Source: Colletes latitarsis
Lineage: Eukaryota > Arthropoda > Insecta > Hymenoptera > Colletidae
Assembly (NCBI RefSeq): GCF_051014445.1
Contig: NW_027488366.1
Location: forward strand, 26,678,001 to 26,742,000
Direction of reading: 5' to 3'
DNA: 64,000 bases
In this document: one piece after another, positions 13,604 through 27,839 of the stretch
Layout of the letters: every line of letters begins with the position of its first letter
How positions within the stretch are numbered: position 1 is the stretch's first letter
Program-made: the position numbers and the translations under genes
The notes under the pieces: model-generated
What the model was told of the DNA's origin: nothing
Database searches by the model: none
The model's input: only the letters and a program-made list of their open reading frames with translations

Positions 13604-15613
13604 ACCTAACCGAAACATAACCAGCGTTATCCTCTAAAATACTAATCGGGACCAACTTTTATTGACTGTCTCAGTGTGGTACCACATTACTACGTGATCC
13701 GAACCAGAAAAAGCCCAGGATCTGGCCAACAAGTATGCGAGAAATGCGATTGGTACGAGCCAGATGAGGGCAAATCCCAGCCCTAACCGAGACATAACCG
13801 GCGTTATCCTCTAAAATATTATTCGCAACCAGGTTTAATTGACTGTTTCGGTGTGGCACCTCATTACTAAGGAATCCAAACCAGAAAAAACCCAGGATCT
13901 GGCCAACAAATATGAGAAAAACGCGAAAGCATGAGCCAGATGATTGCAAATACCAGAACTAACCCAGACATAACCAGCGTTATCCTCTAAAACTCTAATC
14001 GGAACCAGCTTTTATTGACTGTTTCAGTGAGGTACCTCCTTACTACGTTGTCCAAACCAGAAAAAACCCAGCATCTGGCCAACAAGTATGCGAAAAAAGC
14101 GAAAGTATGAACAAGGTGATTGCAAATACCAGAACTAACCCAGACATAACCAGCGTTATCCTCTAAAACACTAATCGGAACCAGCTTTTATTGACTGTTT
14201 CAGTGAGGTACCTCATTACTACGTGGTCCAAACTAGAAGAAACCCAGCATCTGGCCAACAAGTATGCGAAAAAAGCGAAAGTATGAGCAAGATGATTGCA
14301 AATCCCAGACCTAACCGAAACATAACCAGCGTTATCCTCTAAAATACTAATCGGGACCAACTTTTATTGACTGTCTCAGTGTGGTACCACATTACTACGT
14401 GATCCGAACCATAAAAAGCCCAGGATCTGGCCAACAAGTATGCGAGAAATGCGATTGGTACGAGCCAGATGAGGGCAAATCCCAGCCCTAACCTAGACAT
14501 AACCGGCGTTATCCTCTAAAATATTATTCGCAACCAGGTTTAATTGACTGTTTCGGTGTGGCACCTCATTACTACGGAATCCAAACCAGAAAAAACCCAG
14601 GGTCTGGCCAACAAATATGAGAAAAACGCGAAAGCATGAGCCAGATGATTGCAAATACCAGAACTAACCCAGACATAACAAGCGTTATCCTCTAAAACTC
14701 TAATCGGAACCAGCTTTTATTGACTGTTTCAGTGAGGTACCTCATTACTACGTTGTCCCAACCAGAAAAAACCCAGCATCTGGCCAACAAGTATGCGAGA
14801 AATGCAAAAGTATGAGCAAGATGATTGCAAATACCAGAACTAACCCAGACATAACCAGCGTTATCCTCTAAAACACTAATCGGAACCAGCTTTTATTGAC
14901 TGTTTCAGTGAGGTACCTCATTACTACGTGGTCCAAACTAGACGAAACCCAGCATCTGGCCAACAAGTATGCGAAAAAAGCGAAAGTATGAGCAAGATGA
15001 TTGCAAATACCAGAACTAACCCAGACATAACCAGCGTTATCCTCTAAAACACTAATCGGAACCAGCTTTTATTGACTGTTTCAGTGTGGTACCACATTAC
15101 TGCGTGATCCAAACCAGAAAAAGCCCAGAATCTGGCCAACAAGTATGCGAAAAATGCGAAAGTACGAGCCAGATGAGGGCAAATCCCAAACCTAACCGAG
15201 ACATAACCGGCGTTATCCTCTAAAATATTAATCGCAACCAGGTTTAATTGACTGTTTCGGTGTGGAACCTCATTACTACGGGATCCAAACCAGAAAAAAC
15301 CCAGGATCTTGCCAACAAATATGCGAAAAACGCGAAAGTATGAGCCAGATGATCGCAAATACCAGAACTAACCCAGACATAGCCAGCGTTATCCTCTAAA
15401 ATACTATTCGGAACCAGCTTCTATTGACTGTTTCAGTGTGGTACCACATTACTACGTGATACAAACCAGAATAAGGCCAGGATATGGCCAACAAGTATGC
15501 GAAAAATGCGCAGGTACGAGCCAGATGAGGGCAAATCCCAGACCTAACCGAGACATAACCGGCGTTATCCTCTAAAATATTAATCGCAACCAGGTTTAAT
15601 TGACTGTTTCGGT
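13555..15613. repeat. 2.06-kb family A block duplicated at 2,999 bp (copy 1)
   Basis: This repeats at 16,554-18,612 with an offset of 2,999 bp (17 monomers). The edges are the change from aaaggccagg to aaacccagg on the left and from cctcattactacggg to cctcgttactacggg on the right. Copies share ttactaaggaatcc and gaacaaggtgattgc, which are rare elsewhere. Confidence 0.86.
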
Positions 15614-16553
15614 GTGGAACCTCATTACTACGGGATCCTAACCAGAAAAAACCCAGGATCTGGCCAACATATATGCGAAAAACGCGAAAGTATGAGCCAG
15701 ATGATTGCAAACACCATTACTAACCCAGACATAGCTAGCGTTATCCTCTAAAATACTATTCGGAACCAGCTTTTATTGACTGTTTCAGTGTGGTACCACA
15801 TTACTACGTGATCCTAACAATAGAAGAACACAGGATCTGGCCATTCAAGTATGCGAAAAATGCGAATGTACGAGCCAGACGAGGGCAAATCCCAGACCTA
15901 ACCGAGACATAACCGGCGTTATCCTCTAAAATATTAATCGCATCCAGGTTTAATTGACTGTTTCGGTGTGGAACCTCATTACTACGGGATCCTAACCAGA
16001 AAAAACCCAGGATCTGGCCAACATATATGCGAAAAACGCGAAAGTATGAGCCAGATGATTGCAAATACCATTACTAACCCAGACATAGCTAGCGTTATCC
16101 TCTAAAATACTATTCGGAACCAGCTTTTATTGACTGTTTCAGTGTGGTACCACATTACTACGCGATCCTAACAATAGAAGAACACAGGATCTGGCCATTC
16201 AAGTATGCGAAAAATGCGAAAGTACGGGCCAGATGAGGGCAAATCTCAGACCTAACCGAAACATAACCAGCGTTATCCTCTAAAATACTAATCGGGACCA
16301 ACTTTTATTGACTGTCTCAGTGTGGTACCACATTACTACGTGATCCGAACCAGAAAAAGCCCAGGATCTGGCCAACAAGTATGCGAGAAATGCAATTGGT
16401 ACGAGCCAGATGAGGGCAAATCCCAGCCCTAACCGAGACATAACCGGCGTTATCCTCTAAAATATTATTCGCAACAAGGTTTAATTGACTGTTTCGGTGT
16501 GGCACCTCATTACTACGGAATCCAAACCAGAAAAAACCCAGGATCTGGCCAGC

Positions 16554-18612
16554 AAGTATGCGAGAAATGCGAAAGTATGAGCAAGATGATTGCAAATACC
16601 AGACCTAACCGAAACATAACCAGCGTTATCCTCTAAAATACTAATCGGGACCAACTTTTATTGACTGTCTCAGTGTGGTACCACATTACTACGTGATCCG
16701 AACCAGAAAAAGCCCAGGATCTGGCCAACAAGTATGCGAGAAATGCGATTGGTACGAGCCAGATGAGGGCAAATCCCAGCCCTAACCGAGACATAACCGG
16801 CGTTATCCTCTAAAATATTATTCGCAACCAGGTTTAATTGACTGTTTCGGTGTGGCACCTCATTACTAAGGAATCCAAACCAGAAAAAACCCAGGATCTG
16901 GCCAACAAATATGAGAAAAACGCGAAAGCATGAGCCAGATGATTGCAAATACCAGAACTAACCCAGACATAACCAGCGTTATCCTCTAAAACTCTAATCG
17001 GAACCAGCTTTTATTGACTGTTTCAGTGAGGTACCTCATTACTACGTTGTCCAAACCAGAAAAAACCCAGCATCTGGCCAACAAGTATGCGAAAAAAGCG
17101 AAAGTATGAACAAGGTGATTGCAAATACCAGAACTAACCCAGACATAACCAGCGTTATCCTCTAAAACACTAATCGGAACCAGCTTTTATTGACTGTTTC
17201 AGTGAGGTACCTCATTACTACGTGGTCCAAACTAGAAGAAACCCAGCATCTGGCCAACAAGTATGCGAAAAAAGCGAAAGTATGAGCAAGATGATTGCAA
17301 ATCCCAGACCTAACCGAAACATAACCAGCGTTATCCTCTAAAATACTAATCGGGACCAACTTTTATTGACTGTCTCAGTGTGGTACCACATTACTACGTG
17401 ATCCGAACCAGAAAAAGCCCAGGATCTGGCCAACAAGTATGCGAGAAATGCGATTGGTACGAGCCAGATGAGGGCAAATCCCAGCCCTAACCTAGACATA
17501 ACCGGCGTTATCCTCTAAAATATTATTCGCAACCAGGTTTAATTGACTGTTTCGGTGTGGCACCTCATTACTACGGAATCCAAACCAGAAAAAACCCAGG
17601 GTCTGGCCAACAAATATGAGAAAAACGCGAAAGCATGAGCCAGATGATTGCAAATACCAGAACTAACCCAGACATAACAAGCGTTATCCTCTAAAACTCT
17701 AATCGGAACCAGCTTTTATTGACTGTTTCAGTGAGGTACCTCATTACTACGTTGTCCCAACCAGAAAAAACCCAGCATCTGGCCAACAAGTATGCGAGAA
17801 ATGCAAAAGTATGAGCAAGATGATTGCAAATACCAGAACTAACCCAGACATAACCAGCGTTATCCTCTAAAACACTAATCGGAACCAGCTTTTATTGACT
17901 GTTTCAGTGAGGTACCTCATTACTACGTGGTCCAAACTAGACGAAACCCAGCATCTGGCCAACAAGTATGCGAAAAAAGCGAAAGTATGAGCAAGATGAT
18001 TGCAAATACCAGAACTAACCCAGACATAACCAGCGTTATCCTCTAAAACACTAATCGGAACCAGCTTTTATTGACTGTTTCAGTGTGGTACCACATTACT
18101 GCGTGATCCAAACCAGAAAAAGCCCAGGATCTGGCCAACAAGTATGCGAAAAATGCGAAAGTACGAGCCAGATGAGGGCAAATCCCAAACCTAACCGAGA
18201 CATAACCGGCGTTATCCTCTAAAATATTAATCGCAACCAGGTTTAATTGACTGTTTCGGTGTGGAACCTCATTACTACGGGATCCAAACCAGAAAAAACC
18301 CAGGATCTTGCCAACAAATATGCGAAAAACGCGAAAGTATGAGCCAGATGATCGCAAATACCAGAACTAACCCAGACATAGCCAGCGTTATCCTCTAAAA
18401 TACTATTCGGAACCAGCTTCTATTGACTGTTTCAGTGTGGTACCACATTACTACGTGATACAAACCAGAATAAGGCCAGGATATGGCCAACAAGTATGCG
18501 AAAAATGCGCAGGTACGAGCCAGATGAGGGCAAATCCCAGACCTAACCGAGACATAACCGGCGTTATCCTCTAAAATATTAATCGCAACCAGGTTTAATT
18601 GACTGTTTCGGT
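16554..18612. repeat. 2.06-kb family A block duplicated at 2,999 bp (copy 2)
   Basis: This is nearly identical to copy 1. Differences are few, for example gtacctcctt at 14,030 versus gtacctcatt here, and ccataaaaagcc (14,410) versus ccagaaaaagcc. The roughly 940 bp between the end of copy 1 and the start of copy 2 is not repeated. Confidence 0.86.
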
Positions 18613-19192
18613 GTGGAACCTCGTTACTACGGGATCCTGACCAGAAAAAACCCAGGATCTGGTCAACAAATATGCGAAAAACGCGAAAGTATGAGCCAGA
18701 TGATTGCAAATACCAGAACTAACCCAGACATAGCCAGCGTTATCCTCTAAAATACTATTCGGGTCCAGCTTTTATTGACTGTTTCAGTGTGGTACCACAT
18801 TACTACGTGACCCATACCAGAAAAAGCCCAGGATCTGGCCAACAAGTATGCGAGAAATGCGAAAGTACGAGCCAGATGAGGGCAAATCCCAGCCCTAACC
18901 GAGACATAACCGGCGTTATCCTCTAAAATATTAATTGCAACCGGGATTAATACCCTGTTTCGGTGTGGTACCACATTACTACGTGGTCCGAGCCAGAAAA
19001 AGGCCAGGATCTGGCCAACAAGTACGCGAAGAATGCGAAGGTACGAGCCAGATGAGGGCAAATCCCAGACCTAACCGAGATATAACCGGCGTTATCCTCT
19101 AAAATACTATTCGGAACCAGCTTCTATTGACTGTTTCAGTGTGGTACCACATTACTACGTGATAGAAACCAGAAAAAGCCCAGGATCTGGCC
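17781..19192. repeat. 1.4-kb family A block, partner of 3,002-4,413
   Basis: This is the partner at +14,779 bp. Its left part also belongs to the 2,999-bp duplication, and its right part matches the block starting at 11,358, so this block joins several independent copy events. Confidence 0.84.
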
Positions 19193-20028
19193 AACAAGTA
19201 TGCGAAAAATGCGAAAGTACGAGCCAGATGAGGGCAAAACCCAGACCTAACCGAGACATAACCCGCGTTATCCTCTAAAATATTAATCGCAACCAGGTTT
19301 AATTGACTGTTTCGGTGTGGTACCGCATTACTACGTGACACAAACCAGAAAAAGCCCAGGATCTTGCGAACAAGTATGAGCCAGATGATTGCAAATACCA
19401 GAACTAACCGAGACATAACCTGCGTTATCCTCTAAAATTTTAGTCGCAACCAGGTTTAATTGACTGTTTCAGTGTGGTACCACATTACTACGTGACACAA
19501 ACCAGAAAAAGCCCAGGATCTTGCGAACAAGTATGAGCGAGATGATTGCAAATACCAGAACTAACCGAGACATAACCTGCGTTATCCTCTAAAATTTTAG
19601 TCGCAACCAGGTTTAATTGACTGTTTCAGTGTGGTACCACATTACTACGTGATCCTAACAATAGAAAAACACAGGATCTGGCCATTCAAGTATGCGAAAA
19701 ATGCGAATGTACGAGCCAGATGAGGGCAAATCCCAGACCTAACCGAGACATAACCGGCGTTATCCTCTAAAATACTAATCGCAACCAGGTTTAATTGACT
19801 GTTTCGGTGTGGAACCTCATTACTACGGGATCCTAACCAGAAAAAACCCAGGATCTGGCCAACATATATGCGAAAAACGCGAAAGTATGAGCCAGATGAT
19901 TGGAAATACCATTACTAACCCAGACATAGCTAGCGTTATCCTCTAAAATACTATTCGGAACCAGCTTTTATTGACTGTTTCAGTGTGATACCACATTACT
20001 ACGTGATCCTAACAATAGAAGAACACAG

Positions 20029-20962
20029 GATCTGGCCATTCAAGTATGCGAAAAATGCGAAAGTACGGGCCAGATGAGGGCAAATCCCAGACCTAACCGA
20101 GATATAACCGGCAATATCCTCTAAAATATTAATAGAAACCAGGTTTAATTGACTGTTTCGGTGTGGAATGTCATTATTACGGGATCCAAACCAGGAAAAA
20201 CCCAGGATCTGGCCAACAAGTATGCGAAAAATGCGAAAGTACGAGCCAGATGAGGGCAAATCCCAGACCTAACCGAAACATAACCAGCGTTATCCTCTAA
20301 AATACTAATCGGGACCAACTTTTATTGACTGTCTCAGTGTGGTACCACATTACTACGTGATCCGAACCAGAAAAAGCCCAGCATCTGGCCAACAAGTATG
20401 CGAAAAAAGCGAAAGTATGAGCAAGATGAGGGCAAATCCCAGACCTAACCGGGACATAACCGGCGTTATCCTCTAAAATATTAATCGCAACCAGGTTTAA
20501 TTGACTGTTTCGGTGTGGAACCTCATTACTACGGGATCCAAACCAGAAAAAACCCAGGATCTTGCCAACAAATATGCGAAAAACGCGAAAGTATGAGCCA
20601 GATGATTGCAAATACCAGAACTAACCCAGACATAGCCAGCGTTATCCTCCAAAATACTATTCGGAACCAGCTTCTATTGACTGTTTCAGTGTGGTACCAC
20701 ATTACTACGTGATACAAACCAGAATAAGGCCAGGATATGGCCAACAAGTATGCGAAAAATGCGCAGGTACGAACCAGATGAGGGCAAATCCCAGCCCTAA
20801 CCGAGACATAACCGGCGTTATCCTCTAAAATATTAATTGCAACCGGGATTAATACCCTGTTTCGGTGTGGTACCACATTACTACGTGGTCCGAGCCAGAA
20901 AAAGGCCAGGATCTGGCCAACAAGTACGCGAAAAATGCGAAAGTACGAGCCAGATGAGGGCA
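20029..20962. repeat. 0.93-kb family A block, partner of 4,405-5,338
   Basis: This is the partner at +15,624 bp. Beyond 20,962 the sequences differ for two monomers and then agree again at an offset of 15,978 bp, including a shared 7-bp deletion (5,364 and 21,342). Confidence 0.83.
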
Positions 20963-22243
20963 AAACCCAGACTTAACCGAGACATAACCCGCGTTATCCT
21001 CTAAAATATTAATCGCAACCAGGTTTAATTGACTGTTTCAGTGTGGTACCACATTACTACGTGATCCTAACAATAGAAAAACACAGGATCTGGCCATTCA
21101 AGTATGCGAAAAATGCGAAAGTACGAGACAGATGAGGGCAAATCCCAGACCTAACCGAGAAATAACCGGAGTTATCCTCTAAAATATTAATCGAAACCAG
21201 GTTTAATTGACTGTTTCGGTGTGGAACCTCATTACTACGGGATCCTAACCAGAAAAAACCCAGGATCTGGCCAACAAGTATGCGAAAAATGCGAAAGTAC
21301 GAGCCAGATGAGGGCAAATCCCAGACCTAACCGAAACATAACCAGCTCTAAAATACTAATCGGGACCAACTTTTATTGACTGTCTCAATGTGGTACCACA
21401 TTACTACGTGATCCGAACCAGAAAAAGCCCAGGATCTGGCCAACAAGTATGCGAGAAATGCGATTGGTACGAGCCAGATGAGGGCAAATCCCAGCCCTAA
21501 CCGAGACATAACCGGCGTTATCCTCTAAAATATTATTCGCAACCAGGCTTAATTGACTGTTTCGGTGTGGCACCTCATTACTACGGAATCCAAACCAGAA
21601 AAAACCCAGGATATGGCCAACAAATATGAGAAAAACGCGAAAGCATGAGCCAGATGATTGCAAATACCAGAACTAACCCAGACATAACCAGCGTTATCCT
21701 CTAAAACTCTAATCGGAACCAGCTTTTATTGACTGTTTCAGTGAGGTACCTCATTACTACGTTGCCCAAACCAGAAAAAACCCAGCATCTGGCCAACAAG
21801 TATGCGAAAAAAGCGAAAGTATGAGCAAGATGATTGCAAATACCAGAACTAACCCAGACATAGCCAGCGTTATCCTCTAGAATACTATTCGGAACCAGCT
21901 TCTATTGACTGTTTCAGTGTGGTACCACATTACTACGTGATACAAACCAGAAAAAGGCCAGGATCTCGCCAACAAGTATGCGAAAAATGCGAATGTACGA
22001 GCCAGATGAGGGCAAATCCCAGACCTAACCGAGACATAACCGGCGTTATCCTCTAAAATATTAATCGCAACCAGGTTTAATTGACTGTTTCGGTGTGGAA
22101 CCTCATTACTACGGGATCCTAACCAGAAAAAACCCAGGATCTGGCCAACATATATGCGAAAAACGCGAAAGTATGAGCCAGATGATTGCAAATACCATTA
22201 CTAACCCAGACATAGCCAGCGTTATCCTCTAAAATACTATTCG

Positions 22244-23206
22244 GAACCAGCTTTTATTGACTGTTTCAGTGAGGTACCTCATTACTACGTTGTCCAAACC
22301 AGAAAAAACCCAGCATCTGGCCAACAAGTATGCGAAAAACGCGAAAGTATGAGCAAGATGATTGCAAATGCCAGAACTAACCCAGACATAGCCAGCGTTA
22401 TCCTCTAGAATACTATTCGGAACCAGCTTCTATTGACTGTTTCAGTGTGGTACCACATTACTACGTGATAGAAACCAGAAAAAGGCCAGGATCTGGCCAA
22501 CAAGTATGCGAAAAATGCGAAAGTACGAGCCAGATGAAGGCAAATCCCAGACCTAACCGAGACATAACCGGCGTTATCCTCTAAAATACTAATCGGTACC
22601 AACTTTTATTGACTGTCTCAGTGTGGTACCACATTACTACGTGATCCGAACCAGAAAAAGCCCAGGATCTGGCCAACAAATATGAGAAAAACGCGAAAGC
22701 ATGAGCCAGATGATTGCAAATACCAGAACTAACCCAGACATAACCAGCGTTATCCTCTAAAACTCTAATCGGAACCAGCTTTTATTGACTGTTTCAGTGA
22801 GGTACCTCATTACTACGTTGTCCAAACCAGAAAAAACCCAGCATCTGGCCAACAAGTATGCGAAAAACGCGAAAGTATGAGCAAGATGATTGCAAATGCC
22901 AGAACTAACCCAGACATAGCCAGCGTTATCCTCTAGAATACTATTCGGAACCAGCTTCTATTGACTGTTTCAGTGTGGTACCACATTACTACGTGATAGA
23001 AACCAGAAAAAGGCCAGGATCTGGCCAACAAGTATGCGAAAAATGCGAAAGTACGAGCCAGATGAAGGCAAATCCCAGACCTAACCGAGACATAACCGGC
23101 GTTTTCCTCTAAAATACTAATCGGTACCAACTTTTATTGACTGTCTCAGTGTGGTACCACATTACTACGTGATGCGAACCAGAAAAAGCCCAGGATCTGG
23201 CCAACA
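22244..23206. repeat. 528-bp tandem duplication in family A (about 1.8 copies)
   Basis: Private markers recur at 528 bp: gtgatagaaaccagaaaaag (22,467 and 22,995), gatgaaggcaaatccc (about 22,533 and 23,061) and caaatgccagaac. The second copy ends near 23,206, where aacaaatatgag changes to aacaagtatgcg. Confidence 0.85.
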
Positions 23207-24184
23207 AGTATGCGAGAAATGCGAAAGTACGAGCCAGATGAGGGCAAATCCCAGACCTAACCGAGACAAAACCGGCGTTATCCTCTAAAATATTAATAGA
23301 AACCAGGTTTAATTGACTGTTTCGGTGTGGAACATCATTATTACGTGATCCAAACCAGAAAAAACCCAGCATCTGGCCAACAAGTATGCGAGAAATGCGA
23401 AAGTACGAGCCAGATGACGGCAAATCTCAGCCCTAACCGAGACATAACCGGCGTTATCCTCTAATATATTAATCGCAACCAGGTTTAATTGACTGTTTCG
23501 GTGTGGCACCTCATTACTACGGAATCCAAACCAGAAAAAACCCAGGATCTGGCCAACAAATATGCGAAAAACGCGAAAGTATGAGCCACATGATTGCAAA
23601 TACCAGAACTAACCCAGACATAGCCAGCGTTATCCTCTAAAATACTATTCGGAACCAGCTTCTATTGACTGTTTCAGTGTGGTACCACATTACTATGTGA
23701 TACAAACCAGGAAAAGGCCAGGATCTGGCCAACAAGTATGCGAAAAATGCGGAGGTACGAACCAGATGAGTGCAAATCCCAGACCTAACCGAGATATAAC
23801 CGGCGTTATCCTCTAAAACACTAATCGGAACCAGCTGTTATTGACTGTTTCAGTGAGGTACCTCATTACTACGTGGTCCAAACCAGAAAAAACCCAGCAT
23901 CTGGCCAACAAGTATGCGAAAAAAGCGAAAGTATGAGCAAGATGATTGCAAATACCAGAACGAACCCAGACATAACCAGAGTTATCCTCCAAAATACTAT
24001 TCGGAACCAGCTTTTATTGACTGTTTCAGTGAGGTACCTCATTACTACGTGATACAAACCAGAAAAAGGCCAGGATCTGGCCAACAAGTATGCGAAAAAT
24101 GCGAAAGTACGAGCCAGATGAGGGCAAATCCCAGACCTAACCGAGACATAAACGACGTTATCCTCTAAAATATTAATCGCAACC

Positions 24185-25481
24185 AGGTTTAATTGACTGT
24201 GTCAGTGTGGTCCCACATTACTACTTGGTCCAAGCCAGAAAAAGGCCAGGATCTGGCCAACAAGTATGGGAAAAATGCGATGGTACGAGCCAGATGAGGG
24301 CAAATCCGAGACCTAGCCGAGATATAACCGGCGTTATCCTCTAAAACACTAATCGGAACCAGCTTTTATTGACCGTTTCAGTGAGGTACCTCATTACTAC
24401 GTGGCCCAAACCAGAAAAAACCCAGCATCTGGCCAACAAGTATGCGAAAAAAGCGAAAGTATGAGCAAGATGATTGCAAATACCAGAACTAACCCAGACA
24501 TAACCAGCGTTATCCTCTAAAACACTAATCGGAACCAGTTTTTATTGACTGTTTCAGTGTGGTACCACATTACTACGTGAGCCAAACCAGAAAGAGCCCA
24601 GGATCTGGCCAACAAGTATGCGAAAATTGCGAAAGTACGAGCCAGATGAGGGCAAAACCCAGACCTAACCGAGACATAACCGGCGTTATCCTCTAAAATA
24701 TTAATCGCAACCAGGTTTAATTGACTATTCAGGTGTGGAACCAACTTACTACGGGATCCATACCAGAAAAAACCCAGGATCTGGCCAACAAATATGCGAA
24801 AAACGCGAAAGTATGAGCCAGATGATTGCAAATACCAGAACTAACCCAGACGTAGCCAGCGTTATCCTCTAAAATACTATTCGGAACCAGCTTCTATTGA
24901 CTGTTTCAGTGAGGTACCTCATTACTACGTTGTCCAAACCAGAAAAAACCCAGCATCTGGCCAACAAGTATGCGAAAAAAGCGAAAGTATGAGCAAGATG
25001 ATTGAAAATACCAGAACTAACCCAGACATAGCCAGCGTTATCCTCTAGAATACTATTCGGAACCAGCTTCTATTGACTGTTTCAGTGTCGTACCACATTA
25101 CTACGTGATACAAACCAGAAAAAGGCCAGGATCTGGCCAACAAGTATGCGAGAAATGCGAAAGTACGAGCCAGATGAGGGCAAATCCCTGACCTAACCGA
25201 AACAAAACCGGCGTTATCCTCTAAAATATTAATAGAAACCAGGTTTAATTGACTGTTTCGGTGTGGAACGTCATTATTACGTGATCCAAACCAGAAAAAA
25301 CCCAGCATCTGGCCAACAAGTATGCGAGAAATGCGAAAGTACGAGCCAGATGAGGGCAAATCTCAGCCCTAACCGAGACATAACCGGCGTCATCCTCTAA
25401 AATATTAATCGCAACCAGGTTTAATTGACTGTTTCGGTGTGGCACCTCATTACTACGGAATCCAAACCAGAAAAAACCCAG
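24185..25481. repeat. 1.3-kb family A block, partner of 6,271-7,567
   Basis: This is the partner at +17,914 bp. It ends near 25,481, where cccaggatctggcctac replaces cccagtatctggccaac. Confidence 0.83.
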
Positions 25482-25604
25482 GATCTGGCCTACAAATATG
25501 CGAAAAACGCGAAAGTATGAGCCACATGATTGCAAATACCAGAACGAACCCAGACATAACCAGAGTTATCCTGTAAAATACTATTCGGAACCAGCTTTTA
25601 TTGA

Positions 25605-25660
25605 CTGTTTCAGTGAGGTAGGAAGGCCAGGATCTAGCCAACAAGTATGCGAAAAATGCG
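25605..25660. repeat. Monomer with ~27-bp deletion removing part of the palindrome
   Basis: The sequence reads cagtgaggta then ggaaggccagg. The expected cctcattactacgtgatac and following aaaccag are missing, a net loss of about 27 bp. The right half of the palindrome is lost, so this is one of the few units without the dyad. Confidence 0.85.
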
Positions 25661-27839
25661 AAAGTACGAGCCAGATGAGGGCAAATCCCAGACCTAACCG
25701 AGACATAACCGGCGTTATCCTCTAAAATATTAATCGCAAACAGGTTCAATTGACTCTTCAGGTGTGGTACCACATTACTACGTGATACAAACCAGAAAAA
25801 GGCCAGGATCTGGCCAACAAGTATGCGAAAAATGCGAAGGTACGAACCAGATGAGTGCAAATCCCAGACCTAACCGCGATATAACCGGCGTTATCCTCTA
25901 AACCACTAATCGGAACCAGCTTTTATTGACTGTTTCAGTGAGGTACCTCATTACTACGTGGTCCAAACCAGAAAAAACCCAGCATCTGGCCAACAAGTAT
26001 GCGAAAAAAGCGAAAGTATGAGCAAGATGATTGCAAATACCAGAACGAACCCAGACATAACCAGAGTTATCCTCTAAAATACTATTCGGAACCAGCTTTT
26101 ATTGACTGTTTCAGTGAGGTACCTCATTACTACGTGATACAAACCAGAAAAAGGCCAGGATCTGGCCAACAAGTATGCGAAAAATGCGAAAGTACGAGCC
26201 AGATGAGGGCAAATCCCAGACCTAACCGAGACATAAACGGCGTTATCCTCAAAAATATTAATCGCAACCAGGTTTAATTGACTGTTTCAGTGTGGTCCCA
26301 CATTACTACTTGGTCCAAGCCAGAAAAAGGCCAGGATCTGGCCCACAAGTATGGGAAAAATGCGAAGGTACGAGCCAGATGAGGGCAAATCCGAGACATA
26401 ACCGAGATATAACCGGCGTTATCCTCTAAAACACTAATCGGAACCAGCTTTTATTGACCGTTTCAGTGAGGTACCTCATTACTACGTGGTCCAAACCAGA
26501 AAAAACCCAGCATCTGGCCAACAAGTATGCGAAGAAAGCGAAAGTATAAGGAAGATGATTGCAAATACCAGACCTAACCGAGACATAACCTGCATTATCC
26601 TCTAAAATATTAATCGCAACCAAGGTTTAATTGACTGTTTCGGTGTGGTACCGCATTACTACGTGACACAAACCAGAAAAAGCCCAGGATCTTGCGAACA
26701 AGTATGCGAGAAACGCGAAAGTACGGGCCAGATGAGGGCAAATCCCAGAACTAACCGAGACATAACCTGCGTTATCCTGTAAAATTTTAGTCGCTACCAG
26801 GTTTAATTGACTGTTTCAGTGTGGTACCACATTACTACGTGATCCTAACAATAGAAGAACACAGGATCTGGCCATTCAAGTATGCGAAAAATGCGAAAGT
26901 ACGGGCCAGATGAGGGCAAATCCCAGACCTAACCGAGATATAACCGGCAATATCCTCTAAAATATTAATCGAAACCGGGTTTAATTGACTGTTTCGGTGT
27001 GGAATGTCATTATTACGGGATACAAACCAGGAAAAACCCAGGATCTGGCCAACAAGTATGCGAAAAATGCGAAAGTACGAGCCAGATGAGGGCAAATCCC
27101 AGACCTAACCGAGACATAAACGGCGTTATCCTCTAAAATATTAATCGCAACCAGGTTTAATTGACTGTTTCAGTGTGGTCCCACATTAATACTTGGTCCA
27201 AGCCAGAAAAAGGCCAGGATCTGGCCAACAAGTATGGGAAAAATGCGAAGGTACGAGCCAGATGAGGGCAAATCCGAGACCTAACCGAGATATAACCGGC
27301 AATATCCTCTAAAGTATTAATCGAAACCAGGTTTAATTGACTGCTTCGGTGTGGAACGTCATTATTACGGGATCCAAACCAGAAAAAATCCAGCATCTGG
27401 CTAACAAGTATGCGAAAAAAGCGAAAGTATGAGCAAGATGATTGCAAATACCAGAACGAACCCAGACATAACCAGAGTTATCCTCTAAAATACTATTCGC
27501 AACCAGCTTTTATTGACTGTTTCAGTAAGGTACCTCATTACTACGTGATACAAACCAGAAAAAGGCCAGGATCTGGCCAACAAGTATGCGAAAAATGCGA
27601 AAGTACGAGCCAGATGAGGGCAAATCCCAGACCTAACCGAGACATAGACGGCGATATCCTCTAAAATATTAATCGCAACCAGGTTTAATTGACTGTTTCA
27701 GTGTGGTCCCACATTACTACTTGATCCAAGCCAGAAAAAGGCCCGGATCTGGCCAACAAGTATGGGAAAATGCGAAGGTACGAACCAGATGAGTGCAAAT
27801 CCCAGACCTAACCGAGATATAACCGGCGTTATCCTCTAA

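Noticed and set aside
20529..20963. Longest open frame (144 codons, minus strand), duplicated at 4,905-5,339
   Set aside because: It exists because one or two substitutions remove a stop in neighbouring monomers, and both copies belong to one duplicated satellite block. No sign of selection on protein sequence.
27738..27756. CENP-B-box-like sequence (cccggatctggccaac)
   Set aside because: It resembles the reverse complement of the box but lacks the required CGAA core, reading CCAA, and the cccgga state is a single variant of the usual cccagga. No unit carried a full match that I could find.
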